NCBI GenBank assembly: GCA_963739645.1
Contig: CAVUBM010000106.1
Coordinates: forward strand, 1-64,000
Reading direction: 5' to 3'
Length of the DNA stretch: 64,000 nt
DNA from: JASHPR01 sp963739645
Lineage (GTDB): Bacteria > Actinomycetota > Actinomycetes > Streptosporangiales > Streptosporangiaceae
Under the pieces are notes generated by a model. The model worked only from the letters and a program-made list of their open reading frames with translations. It was not told where the DNA came from and did not search any database. Position numbers and translations under genes: made by a program. This document shows positions 45,847 through 55,135 of this stretch, piece by piece. The first letter of the stretch is position 1. Each line of letters starts with the position of its first letter.

Positions 45847-46364
45847 CGAGCAACGCACGTGGGAGCAACCGCATCGTCGGCAGCCTGCGATCAGCAGACG
45901 GCAAGGGCATCGTGCGCCTGGAAGACCGCTACGACACCGATATCGACGACCTGTGGTCGGCCCTCACCGATCCCCGCCGTCTGGCCCGCTGGATGGGCGA
46001 GGTCGAGGGCGACCTGCGCCTGGGCGGTGAGTTCCGCGCACGCTTTTTTGCCAGCGGATGGGAAGGCACCGGGCGCGTGGAAGTGTGCGAGCCCCCGCGG
46101 CGGCTGCTGCTGCTGACCAAGCAGCCGGGCCAGCTGGACGAGCATGTCATCGAGGCCACGCTGACCGCCGACGGCGACCAGACCATCCTGGTCTGGGAGG
46201 AACGGGGCATGCCCCTGGACCAGCTCGCCGCCTACGGGGCCGGGATCCAGGTCCACGTCGAAGATCTCGCTGCCTACCTCGCCGGGCGTGAGCGCTGCGA
46301 CGCCGACGCGCGGTGGCAAGAGCTCCTGCCTGACTATCAAGACCTGGCGGCCAACGACGGCTAG
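45843..46364 (+). CDS. SRPBCC/AHSA1-family protein
   Basis: This 173-residue protein shows the AHSA1 pattern: VRLEDRYDTDIDDLWSALTD, PRRLARWMGEVEGDLRLGGE, RVEVCEPPRRLLLLTKQPGQ and a C-terminal helix with YLAGRERCDADARWQELLP. It is translationally coupled to the ArsR gene by a 4-bp overlap and so depends on the same promoter. The ligand is unknown. Confidence 0.88.
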   Translation: MTSNARGSNRIVGSLRSADGKGIVRLEDRYDTDIDDLWSALTDPRRLARWMGEVEGDLRLGGEFRARFFASGWEGTGRVEVCEPPRRLLLLTKQPGQLDEHVIEATLTADGDQTILVWEERGMPLDQLAAYGAGIQVHVEDLAAYLAGRERCDADARWQELLPDYQDLAANDG

Positions 46365-46410
46365 GCACTCAGCGCGCCGGGCTCAGGGCGTTGCGTGATA
46401 TGGTGCTGGT

Positions 46411-46773
46411 GTGAGTAGCATCACAGGCACATTCGGGATCGACTCCTCCAGCCCTGTTCCGCTCCATGAGCAGGTCGCTGCGGCGATCCGCCGGGCGATC
46501 GCCGACGGCGAGGCCGAGCCGGGTGACCGGCTTCCGCCGGCGCGGGACCTGGCTGCGGTGCTCGGCGTGAACGCGAACACCGTGTTCCGCGGGCTGCGGA
46601 CCCTGCGGGACGAGGGGCTGCTGGAGTTCCGCAGGGGCCGTGGTGTCACGGTGACCGGGGCTGCCCCGAGCCGTGGCGCCGTCGTCACCAAGGCCAGGGA
46701 GCTTGTCGCGCTCGCTCGCCAGCACGGCTACCGGCCGGACGAGCTCGCGAAGATCATCGAGGCAGTGGGCTGA
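46411..46773 (+). CDS. GntR-family regulator, YtrA-like
   Basis: This 120-residue protein has the GntR winged helix (PLHEQVAAAIRRAIADGEAE, PGDRLPPARDLAAVLGVNAN, TVFRGLRTLRDEGLLEFRRG) and a short C-terminal tail of two helices, as in YtrA-type regulators. The start is GTG at 46411. The next gene begins 6 bp after its stop, so they form an operon in which the membrane-anchored protein may be under its control. Confidence 0.88.
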   Translation: MSSITGTFGIDSSSPVPLHEQVAAAIRRAIADGEAEPGDRLPPARDLAAVLGVNANTVFRGLRTLRDEGLLEFRRGRGVTVTGAAPSRGAVVTKARELVALARQHGYRPDELAKIIEAVG

Positions 46774-46778
46774 GGACC

Positions 46779-47705
46779 ATGAGCATGCTCAATCAGGACC
46801 ATGCCGCGCCGTCCGCGGGTGAGGCGGAGGCGCTCATCCAGGAGGCGCGCAGGCTTCAGCGGCGGCGCCGCCGCCGGGCAGGCCTCGCCGTTTTGCTGAT
46901 CGCTGCCGTCGCCGCCGGCGCCGCCGCGTTTGCCGGGTTCGGCGGCAGCGGCGCACACCGCCGGGCGACGTCACGCGCCGCGTCGCCCAGCCAGATCCGG
47001 GGTTTCCTCGCCCAGGCCGAACGGGGAGTGACCGGCACATTCTCCGTTACCTACGCGGTCACGGTTCGCAACCACGGCGGGAGCGTCCGCCACGTTGCCG
47101 TTGCTGCGGCCCAACGCTCACCCGCTGTGCTGTTCTACCGCGAGACGCCCTCCCTCAGCGTCTCGAGCCCGGCCGGCCCGCCGCAGAACGAAAGCTACGA
47201 GGTTTTCTTCGCCGCCGGCGCCAGCCCCCAGTCTGGTGTCCGCGAGCACGCCCGGCAGGGCCTGTCCGGCGCGGGCCCTGGCCTGTTCAGCTGCGCGCGG
47301 GGATCGTTGTCATCGGGCTGGTCGTGCACCGGCCCCTACCAGGGAATCGGCATGGGCACGACCTCCGATCTGCTCGGCCCCTATCCGCCGCAGGCGCTGC
47401 TCCGCGGCCTGCAGAACACAGCAGAGACCTACACCGGCGAGCCAGCACCCCCGGCGTCTCAGCCCCAGCGCGCCTTCCTGCTCACCCGGCGGCTGGCCGG
47501 CCAGACCCTGCACTGCCTTGGGTTCGGCCCGGCCTCCCATCCCCTCGGGACCGTCTGCCTCGAGCCAGACGGCATCATCGCGTCCTACGACCTGCCGGGA
47601 GCGCTGTCGTCGATCGCGTACCAGACCGCGACCCTGCGCACCTACTCACCGCAGGTCGAGAACGGGACCTTCGCCCTCCCCGCTACCGCGCACAGCAGCG
47701 GATAG
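46779..47705 (+). CDS. Membrane-anchored extracytoplasmic protein of unknown function
   Basis: This 308-residue protein has an Arg-rich cytoplasmic start (RRLQRRRRRRAGLAVLLIAA) that leads into one membrane span (residues 34-54), followed by a roughly 250-residue extracytoplasmic domain rich in Ser, Pro and Ala, with two or three Cys (SCARGSLSSGWSCTGPY). Its beta-strand pattern with RNHGGSVRHVAVAAAQRSPA is reminiscent of LolA/LppX-like lipid-binding domains, but no motif proves it. It is encoded directly after the GntR gene. Confidence 0.65.
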   Translation: MSMLNQDHAAPSAGEAEALIQEARRLQRRRRRRAGLAVLLIAAVAAGAAAFAGFGGSGAHRRATSRAASPSQIRGFLAQAERGVTGTFSVTYAVTVRNHGGSVRHVAVAAAQRSPAVLFYRETPSLSVSSPAGPPQNESYEVFFAAGASPQSGVREHARQGLSGAGPGLFSCARGSLSSGWSCTGPYQGIGMGTTSDLLGPYPPQALLRGLQNTAETYTGEPAPPASQPQRAFLLTRRLAGQTLHCLGFGPASHPLGTVCLEPDGIIASYDLPGALSSIAYQTATLRTYSPQVENGTFALPATAHSSG

Positions 47706-47771
47706 AAACAACGGCTGCTGACGGGGATGGCCAGCTTGCATTACTGCAACGTCCATTGCCGCCAGAGAACA

Positions 47772-47782
47772 ATACTCAGTAT
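47772..47782. promoter_or_regulatory. Short palindrome upstream of a membrane-protein gene
   Basis: ATACTCAGTAT is a perfect 11-bp palindrome (one central base) 27 bp before the ATG at 47809, in an A+T-rich patch that probably contains the promoter. It may be an operator; no regulator can be assigned. Confidence 0.35.
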
Positions 47783-47808
47783 GCTACTCGACATGGCATG
47801 GCGGCCGA

Positions 47809-48312
47809 ATGACTGACGCACCGCTCGAGCCGCAGGCCGGGGCGCCGCTTGGCCGGTCGGCCGACCGCCGGGCCGCGCACCGCTCCCTCTCCCGTTGGGC
47901 GGTCCATCTCGGTCTCCTGTGCTCGGCAGCGGCCGCAATCGGCACGCTACAGCTTCTGCACGTGCGGATCGCCATCCACACCGACGTCGGCCTGGTCTTC
48001 GTCGGGCTGGTGATCGCGCACCTGGCCCAGCGCCGCCAGACCCTCGCTCGCATGGCCACCCAGATCGTCCGGGCCCGGACGTTCGTCCAACGGAGGATCC
48101 GCCTCACCGTTTCGGACCTCCTGCTCCTCTTCATCACCCTGAACGTGCTCGTGTCCGGCGTCCTGGACTGGAACCGCGGCGTGCCGATACAGCTGCCGCT
48201 CCCCAGGCCATTCGACAGGTGGCACCTCGACTCCGGGCTCGTCCTCGTCGTCTACCTGACGGTGCACGTCTGGCGCCGGAGGAAGCGCCTCCGGCGGTCG
48301 ACGATCCGATAG
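47809..48312 (+). CDS. Membrane protein with four predicted helices (DUF4405/cytochrome-b-like topology)
   Basis: This 167-residue protein has spans around residues 31-50 (WAVHLGLLCSAAAAIGTLQL), 55-73 (HTDVGLVFVGLVIAHLAQRR), 105-122 (LLLLFITLNVLVSGVLDW) and 140-155 (WHLDSGLVLVVYLTVHVWRR). Each helix pair carries conserved-looking His residues (H33, H57, H70, H141, H153), as in haem-binding DUF4405/cytochrome b561-like proteins. Haem binding is inferred. It stands alone, 100 bp after the previous gene. Confidence 0.6.
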   Translation: MTDAPLEPQAGAPLGRSADRRAAHRSLSRWAVHLGLLCSAAAAIGTLQLLHVRIAIHTDVGLVFVGLVIAHLAQRRQTLARMATQIVRARTFVQRRIRLTVSDLLLLFITLNVLVSGVLDWNRGVPIQLPLPRPFDRWHLDSGLVLVVYLTVHVWRRRKRLRRSTIR

Positions 48313-48357
48313 CGGCGCCCGAACAGGGCGATAATGGTCGCGTTTCCGGCCGCAGTC

Positions 48358-48642
48358 TTACGTGTTCCCGACGACCTTGCAGACGTCGACGCTGACGAAC
48401 GTCGCTGGCGCATCGGGCATGCCGCGGAGCTGGTTGAAGGCCGCCTCCGCGGCCTGGGCGTTTTCCTGCGTGTCGAAGAGCCAGAAGGAATGCTGGATGA
48501 TGTCACCCTCCAGGCTCCGCGCCCAGTAGCCGTCCGCCGAGCCGGGCATGCTCTGCAGCATCGCGACCCCCCCGCCGATCATCGCGATTGCCTCGTCCGC
48601 CCGGTCCGGCTTGATCTTGACCCGTCCGATGACAGCGTGCAT
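48358..48642 (-). CDS. ABM-domain (antibiotic biosynthesis monooxygenase-like) protein
   Basis: This 94-residue protein has the ferredoxin-like dimeric alpha-beta-barrel pattern: VIGRVKIKPDRADEAIAMIG, MPGSADGYWARSLEGDIIQH and SFWLFDTQENAQAAEAAFNQ. Such small proteins are monooxygenases or act on polyketides and haem, but many have no known role. It is downstream of, and in the same direction as, the LuxR gene at 48,769. Confidence 0.75.
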   Translation of the reverse strand: MHAVIGRVKIKPDRADEAIAMIGGGVAMLQSMPGSADGYWARSLEGDIIQHSFWLFDTQENAQAAEAAFNQLRGMPDAPATFVSVDVCKVVGNT

Positions 48643-48768
48643 TGGCCTGTCCTCTCAGCTGTGCCCCGTGCCCGAACGCCGGCTGGGCTCATCCCTTGGG
48701 TCGTTCGCGTGCTTTGGCTATGGGTCACGATGACAGTGCGGCCGGCTCCGGAGCATCGGCGAACTCAC

Positions 48769-50430
48769 CTATCTCTGGCTGATTCCCGGGGCGCTGCGCC
48801 CGGCGAGCGCGGCGGCTTCGGCGCGCCCGCGCAGGCCGAGTTTGGACAGGATGCGCGCCACGTGATGCTCGACCGTCTTACGGGACAGGAACAGGCGCCC
48901 GGCGATCTCCGGGTTGGAGAGGCCCTCACCGAGGAGGGCCAGCACCTCCTGTTCACGCTTGGTGAGCCGGCCGAGGTTCCTGGGGCCGGTCCGTGCCGCC
49001 CGCAGGCCGAGGTCTCGCAGCAGCGCGGCGGCGGCGTCCGCGCCGCGCTCCGCCCCCAGGTCCTCAAAGACGGTCAGGGCCGTCCGTGCCTCGGCCCCGG
49101 CCACCTCCGGGTGGCCTGGCCGGAGTGTCTGGGCGAGCAGCAGCCGCGTCTGCGCGGCGCGGTAGGGAATCCCGGCCTGGATGAACGCTGCCAGCGCCGT
49201 TTCCAGGTGTGCGCATGCGGCGGAAACATCTGTCGAGACGAGCGCGTGCCCGAGCAAACGCTCGCCGTGCGCGACGATGAGATGGCAGCCGCTGGCGGCG
49301 CCGAGCGCGACGAGTGCCTGCCCCCGCTCGATGGCCGCGGCGCTGTCGAGCAGCGCGATCTCTGCCTCGCCGAGCAACTCGATCACCGCGGCGGCATCGA
49401 GCCGGTCGGGGCTCGTCGCGGCGAGCCGCCGGCGCAAGACAGTCACCGCCGCCGATGGCTCGCCCTGCTGCAGGTGCACCGAGGCGACCGCCGCGGCGGT
49501 TTCCTCACGTCCCTCGACGCCGCGCAGTACCCTGGCCGCGTCCTCGAGGCGTCCCTGCGCGAGCCTGAGCTCGGCGAGCGTCCCGGACGCGAACGCATGC
49601 GGCGCCGGGAACACGCCCCTCGACAGTGATATCGCCTCGGCAAGAAGTGTCTCGGCGGCGCTCCAGTCACCGTTTTCGAACAAGACCCGGCCGTAGTAGG
49701 TGCGGCACTCCGCATACAGGAACGGGCACCCGTACCGGTCGATGAAGCGCTCAAGCGACTGCACCCACTGCGTGGCGCGCTCGAGATCAAAACAGCTGCC
49801 GCACACGACCATGGTCATGCAGCTCATCTGCGCGGCCGTCAGCGGATCGCCGCCCTCACCGCCAAGCACCCCCGCCATCGCCTCATCGAGCAGCGACATG
49901 CCTTCCCCGGTCCGGCCCTGCTGAACCAGGGCCTGCCCGACGGCGTGCATGGCCATCAGCTCAAGGCCGGAATTGCCGGTCGCGCGCCCGATCTCGGCCG
50001 CCTGGCGCGCCAGCGCCTCGCTCTCCACCGGGTCATCGGTGACGTAGGCGGTAGCCCCCAGGAGTTGCCCCTGCAGTTCCGGAGCCTCGCTCTCGATGAT
50101 CCGTGCCGCACGCGACAGCCACCCGCGGGCCGCAGCCGTGTTGCCGAGATAGCCCTTGTTGTGGCCCACCAGCGACAGGGCCGCGCCGGCCGCGAACATC
50201 GGATCGCCGCGACGGCGAAGCCGGCATAGGCCTGCTCGCAACTAGCGATCGTCCCCGCGATATCGCCCAGCCAGAACAGCGCATTCGCCAGGCCGAAGAA
50301 TGCCTCCGGCAGCTCAGACACCTCAAGGACAGCCGAAAAGGCGTCCCGCGCACCGCGCCAGTCGCCCGACCGCCATGGCCTGGTACCCAGCCTCGACCTG
50401 AGTCCCGGCGACGCTCGTACCCTCGCTCAC
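48769..50430 (-). CDS. LuxR-family regulator with TPR-like domain, frameshifted near 5' end
   Basis: The main frame (50241 down to 48769) is helical TPR-like repeats followed by a LuxR helix-turn-helix (LTKREQEVLALLGEGLSNPE, IAGRLFLSRKTVEHHVARIL). Upstream pieces GTQVEAGYQAMAVG and SELPEAFFGLANALFWLGDI restore the N-terminus starting at GTG 50430, after one extra G near 50,372 and one missing base near 50,216. It has about 555 residues in total and no ATPase domain. It starts 12 bp after the SDR gene on the same strand, so they are probably co-transcribed. Confidence 0.8.
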
Positions 50431-50442
50431 ACCAGCATCGTC

Positions 50443-51426
50443 TCAGGGTGTTCCCGCCGCTGGCTCTCCGGACAGCCCACTGAACAGCTCGGCGTAGTCG
50501 TAGGCGCCCTCGGGCTTCGCGCGCACCGCTGCGTCGATCATCTTGGCGTCCTCGCCGACCAGGATCCGCCAGGCCCCCGACCGCACCCCGTCCAGGATGA
50601 TGGTCGCCGCCCCGGCCGCGCTCAGCGGCGCCTTGTCCCTGAAGTCGGCGTTCGCCTGCACGAGCAGCTGGCGCAGCTCATCGGCAGACGCGCCCTCGGC
50701 CAGCACGCCGGCGCCGATCAGCGCGGCCTGGGCGACGCGGGGGATCAGCTCCTCCAGCTGGGCGTCGCTCATCTGCTCCGGTGCCGGCAGGCCACGGGCG
50801 CGGATGCTGTTCGCGATGATGTCGGTGCCCACGTGCCCCGGCATCACGACCGCGACCCGGACCTGGGGCGCGTTGGCGCGCAGGTCTTCGATGAGCGCCT
50901 CGGAGAAGCCCTTGATGGCGAACTTGGCCGTGGCGTAGGCGGTGTTGGGCGCGCCCGGGCCCAGGGTCGCCCAGAACCCGTTCACGCTGCTGGTGTTGAC
51001 CAGCACCCCGTCGCCGCTCGCGATGAGGAGCGGCAGGAACACGCGGGCGCAGTAATACACGCCCCACCAGTCCACGGCGAACGTGCGCTCCCACACCTCG
51101 CGGGGGGTGCTGACGAAGCTTTCGCCGCCGCCGATGCCGGCGTTGGAGAAGACCAGGTCGACGTGATCGCTGGCGTGCTGGTCGAGCAGCTCATCGCGGA
51201 ACCGCAGGACCTGCGCCTCGTCGGAGACGTCGCAGGCATGACCGGTGACCGCGACGCCGGGCGGGGCGCTCGCCCACACCGTGGCCGCGGTCACCGCGAC
51301 GGCGTCCGGATTCAGGTCGCACGCCGCGACCGAGCATCCCTGCGCCGCCAGCTGACGGACAAGCTCGCGGCCCATGCCCGAGCCACCGCCGGTCACCACC
51401 GCGAGCTTGCCCTTGAATGAGTCCAC
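50443..51426 (-). CDS. Short-chain dehydrogenase/reductase
   Basis: This 327-residue protein is a classical SDR: KLAVVTGGGSGMGRELVRQL cofactor site, HVDLVFSNAGIGGGESF, VLVNTSSVNGFWATLGPGAP and catalytic YATAK. It is longer than the 250-residue norm because of a C-terminal helical extension. The substrate is unknown. It heads a probable operon with the LuxR regulator. Confidence 0.88.
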   Translation of the reverse strand: MDSFKGKLAVVTGGGSGMGRELVRQLAAQGCSVAACDLNPDAVAVTAATVWASAPPGVAVTGHACDVSDEAQVLRFRDELLDQHASDHVDLVFSNAGIGGGESFVSTPREVWERTFAVDWWGVYYCARVFLPLLIASGDGVLVNTSSVNGFWATLGPGAPNTAYATAKFAIKGFSEALIEDLRANAPQVRVAVVMPGHVGTDIIANSIRARGLPAPEQMSDAQLEELIPRVAQAALIGAGVLAEGASADELRQLLVQANADFRDKAPLSAAGAATIILDGVRSGAWRILVGEDAKMIDAAVRAKPEGAYDYAELFSGLSGEPAAGTP

Positions 51427-51437
51427 CGCCGTGATCC

Positions 51438-51629
51438 TTACCTGCGGTGCCAGTGCTCGTCAACGCCCCAGGGTGCCTGCACCTCGACGATCCGCCGGGA
51501 CGCGTAGTTCATCTCCTGAACGCTGAGGCGGATCCGGCGGCACACTCTCCGGAGCCGTCCGCGGCCGGCCGCGGTGGCCGGCTGGGTCGTCCTGGCCTGA
51601 ATTCCCTCGTGGGTAAGTAGTGCGGACAT
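51438..51629 (-). CDS. Small conserved actinobacterial protein
   Basis: This 63-residue basic protein ends in a segment, QEMNYASRRIVEVQAPWGVD, that I recall in many short actinomycete proteins of unknown function (MNYA-x-RR-x-VE-x-QAPW). The stop lies 12 bp before the SDR start, so it may be the first gene of that transcript. The roughly 190 bp upstream, to 51,820, look non-coding and should hold the promoter. Confidence 0.55.
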   Translation of the reverse strand: MSALLTHEGIQARTTQPATAAGRGRLRRVCRRIRLSVQEMNYASRRIVEVQAPWGVDEHWHRR

Positions 51630-51820
51630 TGCCTTGTCCTATCTGCTCGGAACTGGCCGGTTCTCCGGCCCTCAGCCATAGGTTCGCTCGCCCACCAGCT
51701 CCGCGGCAGGGGTGGAATTGCCCCTCTTGCCGCGGGGCCCTGGCCGGGGTGGAATCACCCACACACCGCCGCGTGGCGAGCAGCTGCCCGGCCAGACTTA
51801 CTGCGTAAGACGAGGCTGAG

Positions 51821-54274
51821 TTACACGAGGCCGGCGCTGAGGGCCATGCGGGTGAGATCGGCGCGGCGCCGGCATCCGGTCTTATCGCGGATGCGGTCCA
51901 GGTGCGAGCTGACCGTGCGCACACTGATGTACAGCTGGGCCGCGATCTGCGCGTCGGTGTGCCCCTGGGCGACCAGGGTGACCAGCTCCCGTTCCCGGGG
52001 GCTGAGCCCTTCCGGGCCTGGTATCGCGGTCGGCGGCTGCGGGCCCGCGGCGGTGAGCATGAGGACGTACTCGGCCGCGGTGGCCAGGCTCATCGCCTGG
52101 CCACGTTCCTCGGCGACCTGTGCTTGAGCCGGCCCGAGCGTCTCCCGGGCCGCGCGCAGGGGTTCCTGCCGCTGGAACCAGCCCTCGGGAAAATCCGGCT
52201 GTGACGGGACGGAGAACCCCTCGCGCCCCTGAAGCACGACGACCGCGGCCCATAGCGTTACCGCTTCGGCGCTGCGCCCGGTCAGGGCGCACAGGTACCC
52301 GCAGCAGTCCAGGTCGTCGAGCACCCTGGCCCGTGAGCCGGTCCGCAAGGCCGTCTGGAGCCCTTCCCGCAGGTGCGAGGCGGCGTCCTCGTAGCGGCCC
52401 GTATTGAGGTCGAGAACCACCATCTTCTCCAGCAGGTTTCCCAGACTCCACAGGTCACCCGCGGCCCGGGCCCCGGCTAGCACCGCCGCGCACATCCGCC
52501 CGGCACCGTCCAGGTCGCCGGCCTCGATTAGCACGGTCGTCAGGATGTGGCCGCACACCCGGGCCATCGGGCCGTGCAGGCCGGCCGTGATCTGCTCCGC
52601 CTGCCGGGCCAGTTGCACGGCGCCGACGCGGTCGCCGGCGACACAGGCGACCAGGCCGAGGGCCCCCAGGGCCAGCGCCTCGCCGAGCGGGTTAGCACCC
52701 TCCCGGGCCAGGGCCACGGCACGGCGGGCATCGCCGGCCGCCTCGGCGACTCGGCCCATGGTCAGCAACGTCGCCGACCGGCCGGTCAGGCACCTGGCCA
52801 GCAGCGGGAACGGCGCCCGGTCCCCGATGGCGTCGCGGACCGCGGTGAAGTGGCCCAGCGCCCCGGCTGGATCGGCCGAATCCAGCGACGCCTGACCGAG
52901 CCAGGTGTGCCCGATGCACCATGCGTCGCTGCCTGCGGCGGCGTGGTCGACGGCCTCACGCAGCAGCGGCACCTGACCCGCCAGCCGGCCCCGGACCTGC
53001 CACCACCACGCCAGCGCGGCCGCCAGCCGCGGCGCCACCGCCGCGTCGTGCTCCATGGCCCATTCCAGTGCCTGCCGCGTGGTGGCGTTCTCGGCATCCA
53101 GCCACCGGGCAGCGGCCACCTCGCCGGTGTCGGCCGTCAACCCCGCCATGGCGTCCTCGGCCACCCGCAGCGCGCAGGAGGCCAGCGCGGCCGCGACGGC
53201 GTCAGCCTCGCCGGCCTCGGCCAGCAGCCCGGCCCCGTAGGCGCGCAGCGTCTCGAGCATCACGTACCGGGACCGGCCATCCGGACCGGCTCGCGGCGGG
53301 ACCAGCAGCGAGCAGTCCACCAGGTGCAGCACGGCCGGCCCGGAGCCGACCCCCGCGACCGCCTCGGCGCCTTCCAGCGTGAACGGCCCCGGGAACACCG
53401 ACACCGCGCGGAAGACCCGCTGCTCCCGTTCATCCAGCAGCTCATAGCTCCACTGCACCGCGGCGGCCAGCGACCGCTGCCGCGCCTCCGCCAGCCGGTC
53501 ACCGTCCACCAGCAGCGCGAACCGGTCGCCGATCCGGTCCAGCAGCTGCGGCACACCCAGCGCCTCGACCCGCGCGGCGGCGAGCTCGATCGCCAGCGGC
53601 ATCCCGTCCAGCCGAGCCACCAGCCGCCCCACCGTGGCCCCGGTCGTCTCGTCGAGCGCGAACCCTGGCTGCACGCGCCGGGCCCGGTCCGCGAACAGCG
53701 CCACCGCCTCCGACCCGTCAGGATCCGCCGCATTATCCGGGTCAGGCAAGGTCAGCGGCCCCAGCCGGTACCGCACCTCCCCGGCAATCCGCAACGGCTC
53801 CCGGCTGGTGGCCAGCACCCGCACATCATCGGCGCCCAGCAGCAGCCGGCCGCACAACTCGGCCGCCGCGCCGATCACCTGCTCACAGTTATCCAGCACC
53901 AGCAGCAACTGCCGCCGCGCCAGCACCCGGGCCAGCGCATCAGCCGCCGCCACGGACGGCAGGTCCCGGATCCCCAGCGCCGCGGCCACCACACCCGCGA
54001 CCTGCGCCGGATCCCGCACCGCCGCCAGCTCCGCCAGCCACACCCCATCAGCGAACCGGTCAGCCACCTGCCTGGCCACCTCACCGGCCAGCCGCGTCTT
54101 CCCCGCTCCGCCCGGGCCGGTCACCGTCACCAGCCGGCACTCATCCAGCTGGCCAGCGACCTCGTCCACCACCGCGGCCCGGCCCACGAAACTGGTCAGC
54201 GCCGCCGGAAAGCCATGCATGCCTCCCGCTACGCCGGCCACCGCAGACCGCTCCACAGCGGTCACCTTAACCAC
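51821..54274 (-). CDS. LuxR-family regulator with NB-ARC/AfsR-like ATPase domain
   Basis: This 817-residue protein has an N-terminal STAND ATPase with Walker A (TGPGGAGKTRLAGEVARQVA, from residue 52), Walker B LLLVLDNCEQVIGAA, the sensor LATSREPLRI and GMPLAIELAAARVEAL. A TPR-like middle follows, with a C-terminal LuxR helix-turn-helix (LSPRERELVTLVAQGHTDAQ, IAAQLYISVRTVSSHLDRIR). It is the usual form of large actinobacterial LuxR/AfsR-type activators. It is divergent from the hypothetical gene at 54,383 across 108 bp. Confidence 0.92.
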   Translation of the reverse strand: MVKVTAVERSAVAGVAGGMHGFPAALTSFVGRAAVVDEVAGQLDECRLVTVTGPGGAGKTRLAGEVARQVADRFADGVWLAELAAVRDPAQVAGVVAAALGIRDLPSVAAADALARVLARRQLLLVLDNCEQVIGAAAELCGRLLLGADDVRVLATSREPLRIAGEVRYRLGPLTLPDPDNAADPDGSEAVALFADRARRVQPGFALDETTGATVGRLVARLDGMPLAIELAAARVEALGVPQLLDRIGDRFALLVDGDRLAEARQRSLAAAVQWSYELLDEREQRVFRAVSVFPGPFTLEGAEAVAGVGSGPAVLHLVDCSLLVPPRAGPDGRSRYVMLETLRAYGAGLLAEAGEADAVAAALASCALRVAEDAMAGLTADTGEVAAARWLDAENATTRQALEWAMEHDAAVAPRLAAALAWWWQVRGRLAGQVPLLREAVDHAAAGSDAWCIGHTWLGQASLDSADPAGALGHFTAVRDAIGDRAPFPLLARCLTGRSATLLTMGRVAEAAGDARRAVALAREGANPLGEALALGALGLVACVAGDRVGAVQLARQAEQITAGLHGPMARVCGHILTTVLIEAGDLDGAGRMCAAVLAGARAAGDLWSLGNLLEKMVVLDLNTGRYEDAASHLREGLQTALRTGSRARVLDDLDCCGYLCALTGRSAEAVTLWAAVVVLQGREGFSVPSQPDFPEGWFQRQEPLRAARETLGPAQAQVAEERGQAMSLATAAEYVLMLTAAGPQPPTAIPGPEGLSPRERELVTLVAQGHTDAQIAAQLYISVRTVSSHLDRIRDKTGCRRRADLTRMALSAGLV

Positions 54275-54347
54275 GGCCCGCGGCTGCCGTACAGCCCAGC
54301 TCTGCTCGATGGGCTGGCGTGTATCAGGACCCAGCCCGGCGGCTCTG

Positions 54348-54369
54348 CATCACAACACCACACGTGATG
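54348..54369. promoter_or_regulatory. Inverted repeat upstream of the 54,383 gene
   Basis: CATCAC (54348-54353) and GTGATG (54364-54369) form a short inverted repeat 13 bp before the ATG of the downstream gene, in the divergent region with the large LuxR gene. It could be that regulator's binding site; the arms are short, so chance is not excluded. Confidence 0.3.
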
Positions 54370-54382
54370 TAAGGAGCCGTAC

Positions 54383-55027
54383 ATGGCAACACCTTCATCT
54401 GGTTCCGCCGGGCCGACCGGGCCCTGGCAGAGCGGCTTCCCGGCGCCGACCCCTCCTCCCGCGCTCCCCGACCTCGATACCGGATCGATCACGATCGTCT
54501 CCCAGGGGTCAACCCCGGACTCGGGCAGCCTGGTCCGCTACGCCGGGGGCATCTTCACCAGCCAGTTCTGGTCCACTGGCCCGGCGGTCCCACTGCTCAT
54601 CGAGGTCCTGCAGCCCGATGCGCTGCGGAAGATCCGGCACGAGGTCGCCGAGCAGCTGCACGCCACCGGCAGCGGGCTGGACGACATCCCGCTCCTGGCC
54701 TTCGCCGAGGCCGCCCGGCTTTACCTCGAACCGGACGCGTCCGACCGGTTCACGGCCGCGGTGTTCGGCGCGGTCACCGAGCCGGGCCCGGGCGAGTTCC
54801 TGGGCACCGTGAGCTGGCCTGGCGGTGTCGTCGGCATGGTCCTGGCCAGCGGCCAGGAGGTGTCCGCGCAGACGCACCTCCCGCCGGTGCCGGCCGGGAA
54901 CCTGACGCCGCTGCGCGAAGCCGACCTCCGATCGCTGGTCGAGGCCCTGGACGGCGCCCTGGCCAGCGCCGCGATCGACCCGCTGTGGCAGCAGGTGCTG
55001 AGCATCGCCCAGCAGGCGCTGCCGTAA
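54383..55027 (+). CDS. Hypothetical protein
   Basis: This 214-residue protein has a Pro/Ser-rich N-terminal 40 residues followed by a mixed alpha/beta domain (GSLVRYAGGIFTSQFWSTGP, IRHEVAEQLHATGSGLDDIP) and a C-terminal helix (LRSLVEALDGALASAAIDPL). No signal peptide, membrane span or recognisable motif. Its only contextual clue is the divergent large LuxR activator. Confidence 0.55.
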   Translation: MATPSSGSAGPTGPWQSGFPAPTPPPALPDLDTGSITIVSQGSTPDSGSLVRYAGGIFTSQFWSTGPAVPLLIEVLQPDALRKIRHEVAEQLHATGSGLDDIPLLAFAEAARLYLEPDASDRFTAAVFGAVTEPGPGEFLGTVSWPGGVVGMVLASGQEVSAQTHLPPVPAGNLTPLREADLRSLVEALDGALASAAIDPLWQQVLSIAQQALP

Positions 55028-55135
55028 CGGACGCCCGCCGGGCGGGAGGTTCTGGGCCACCAGGCCATCGCCCCGCTCAGCGGCATGTCGGCCGATGTGG
55101 AGCTGGACTCGTGACGGCTGCGCTTAAGCTGTCCC

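Noticed and set aside
52547..54367. 606-codon plus-strand frame opposite the NB-LuxR gene
   Set aside because: Composition (Arg, Pro, His, Gln) marks it as an antisense shadow. The minus strand shows Walker motifs and a LuxR domain.
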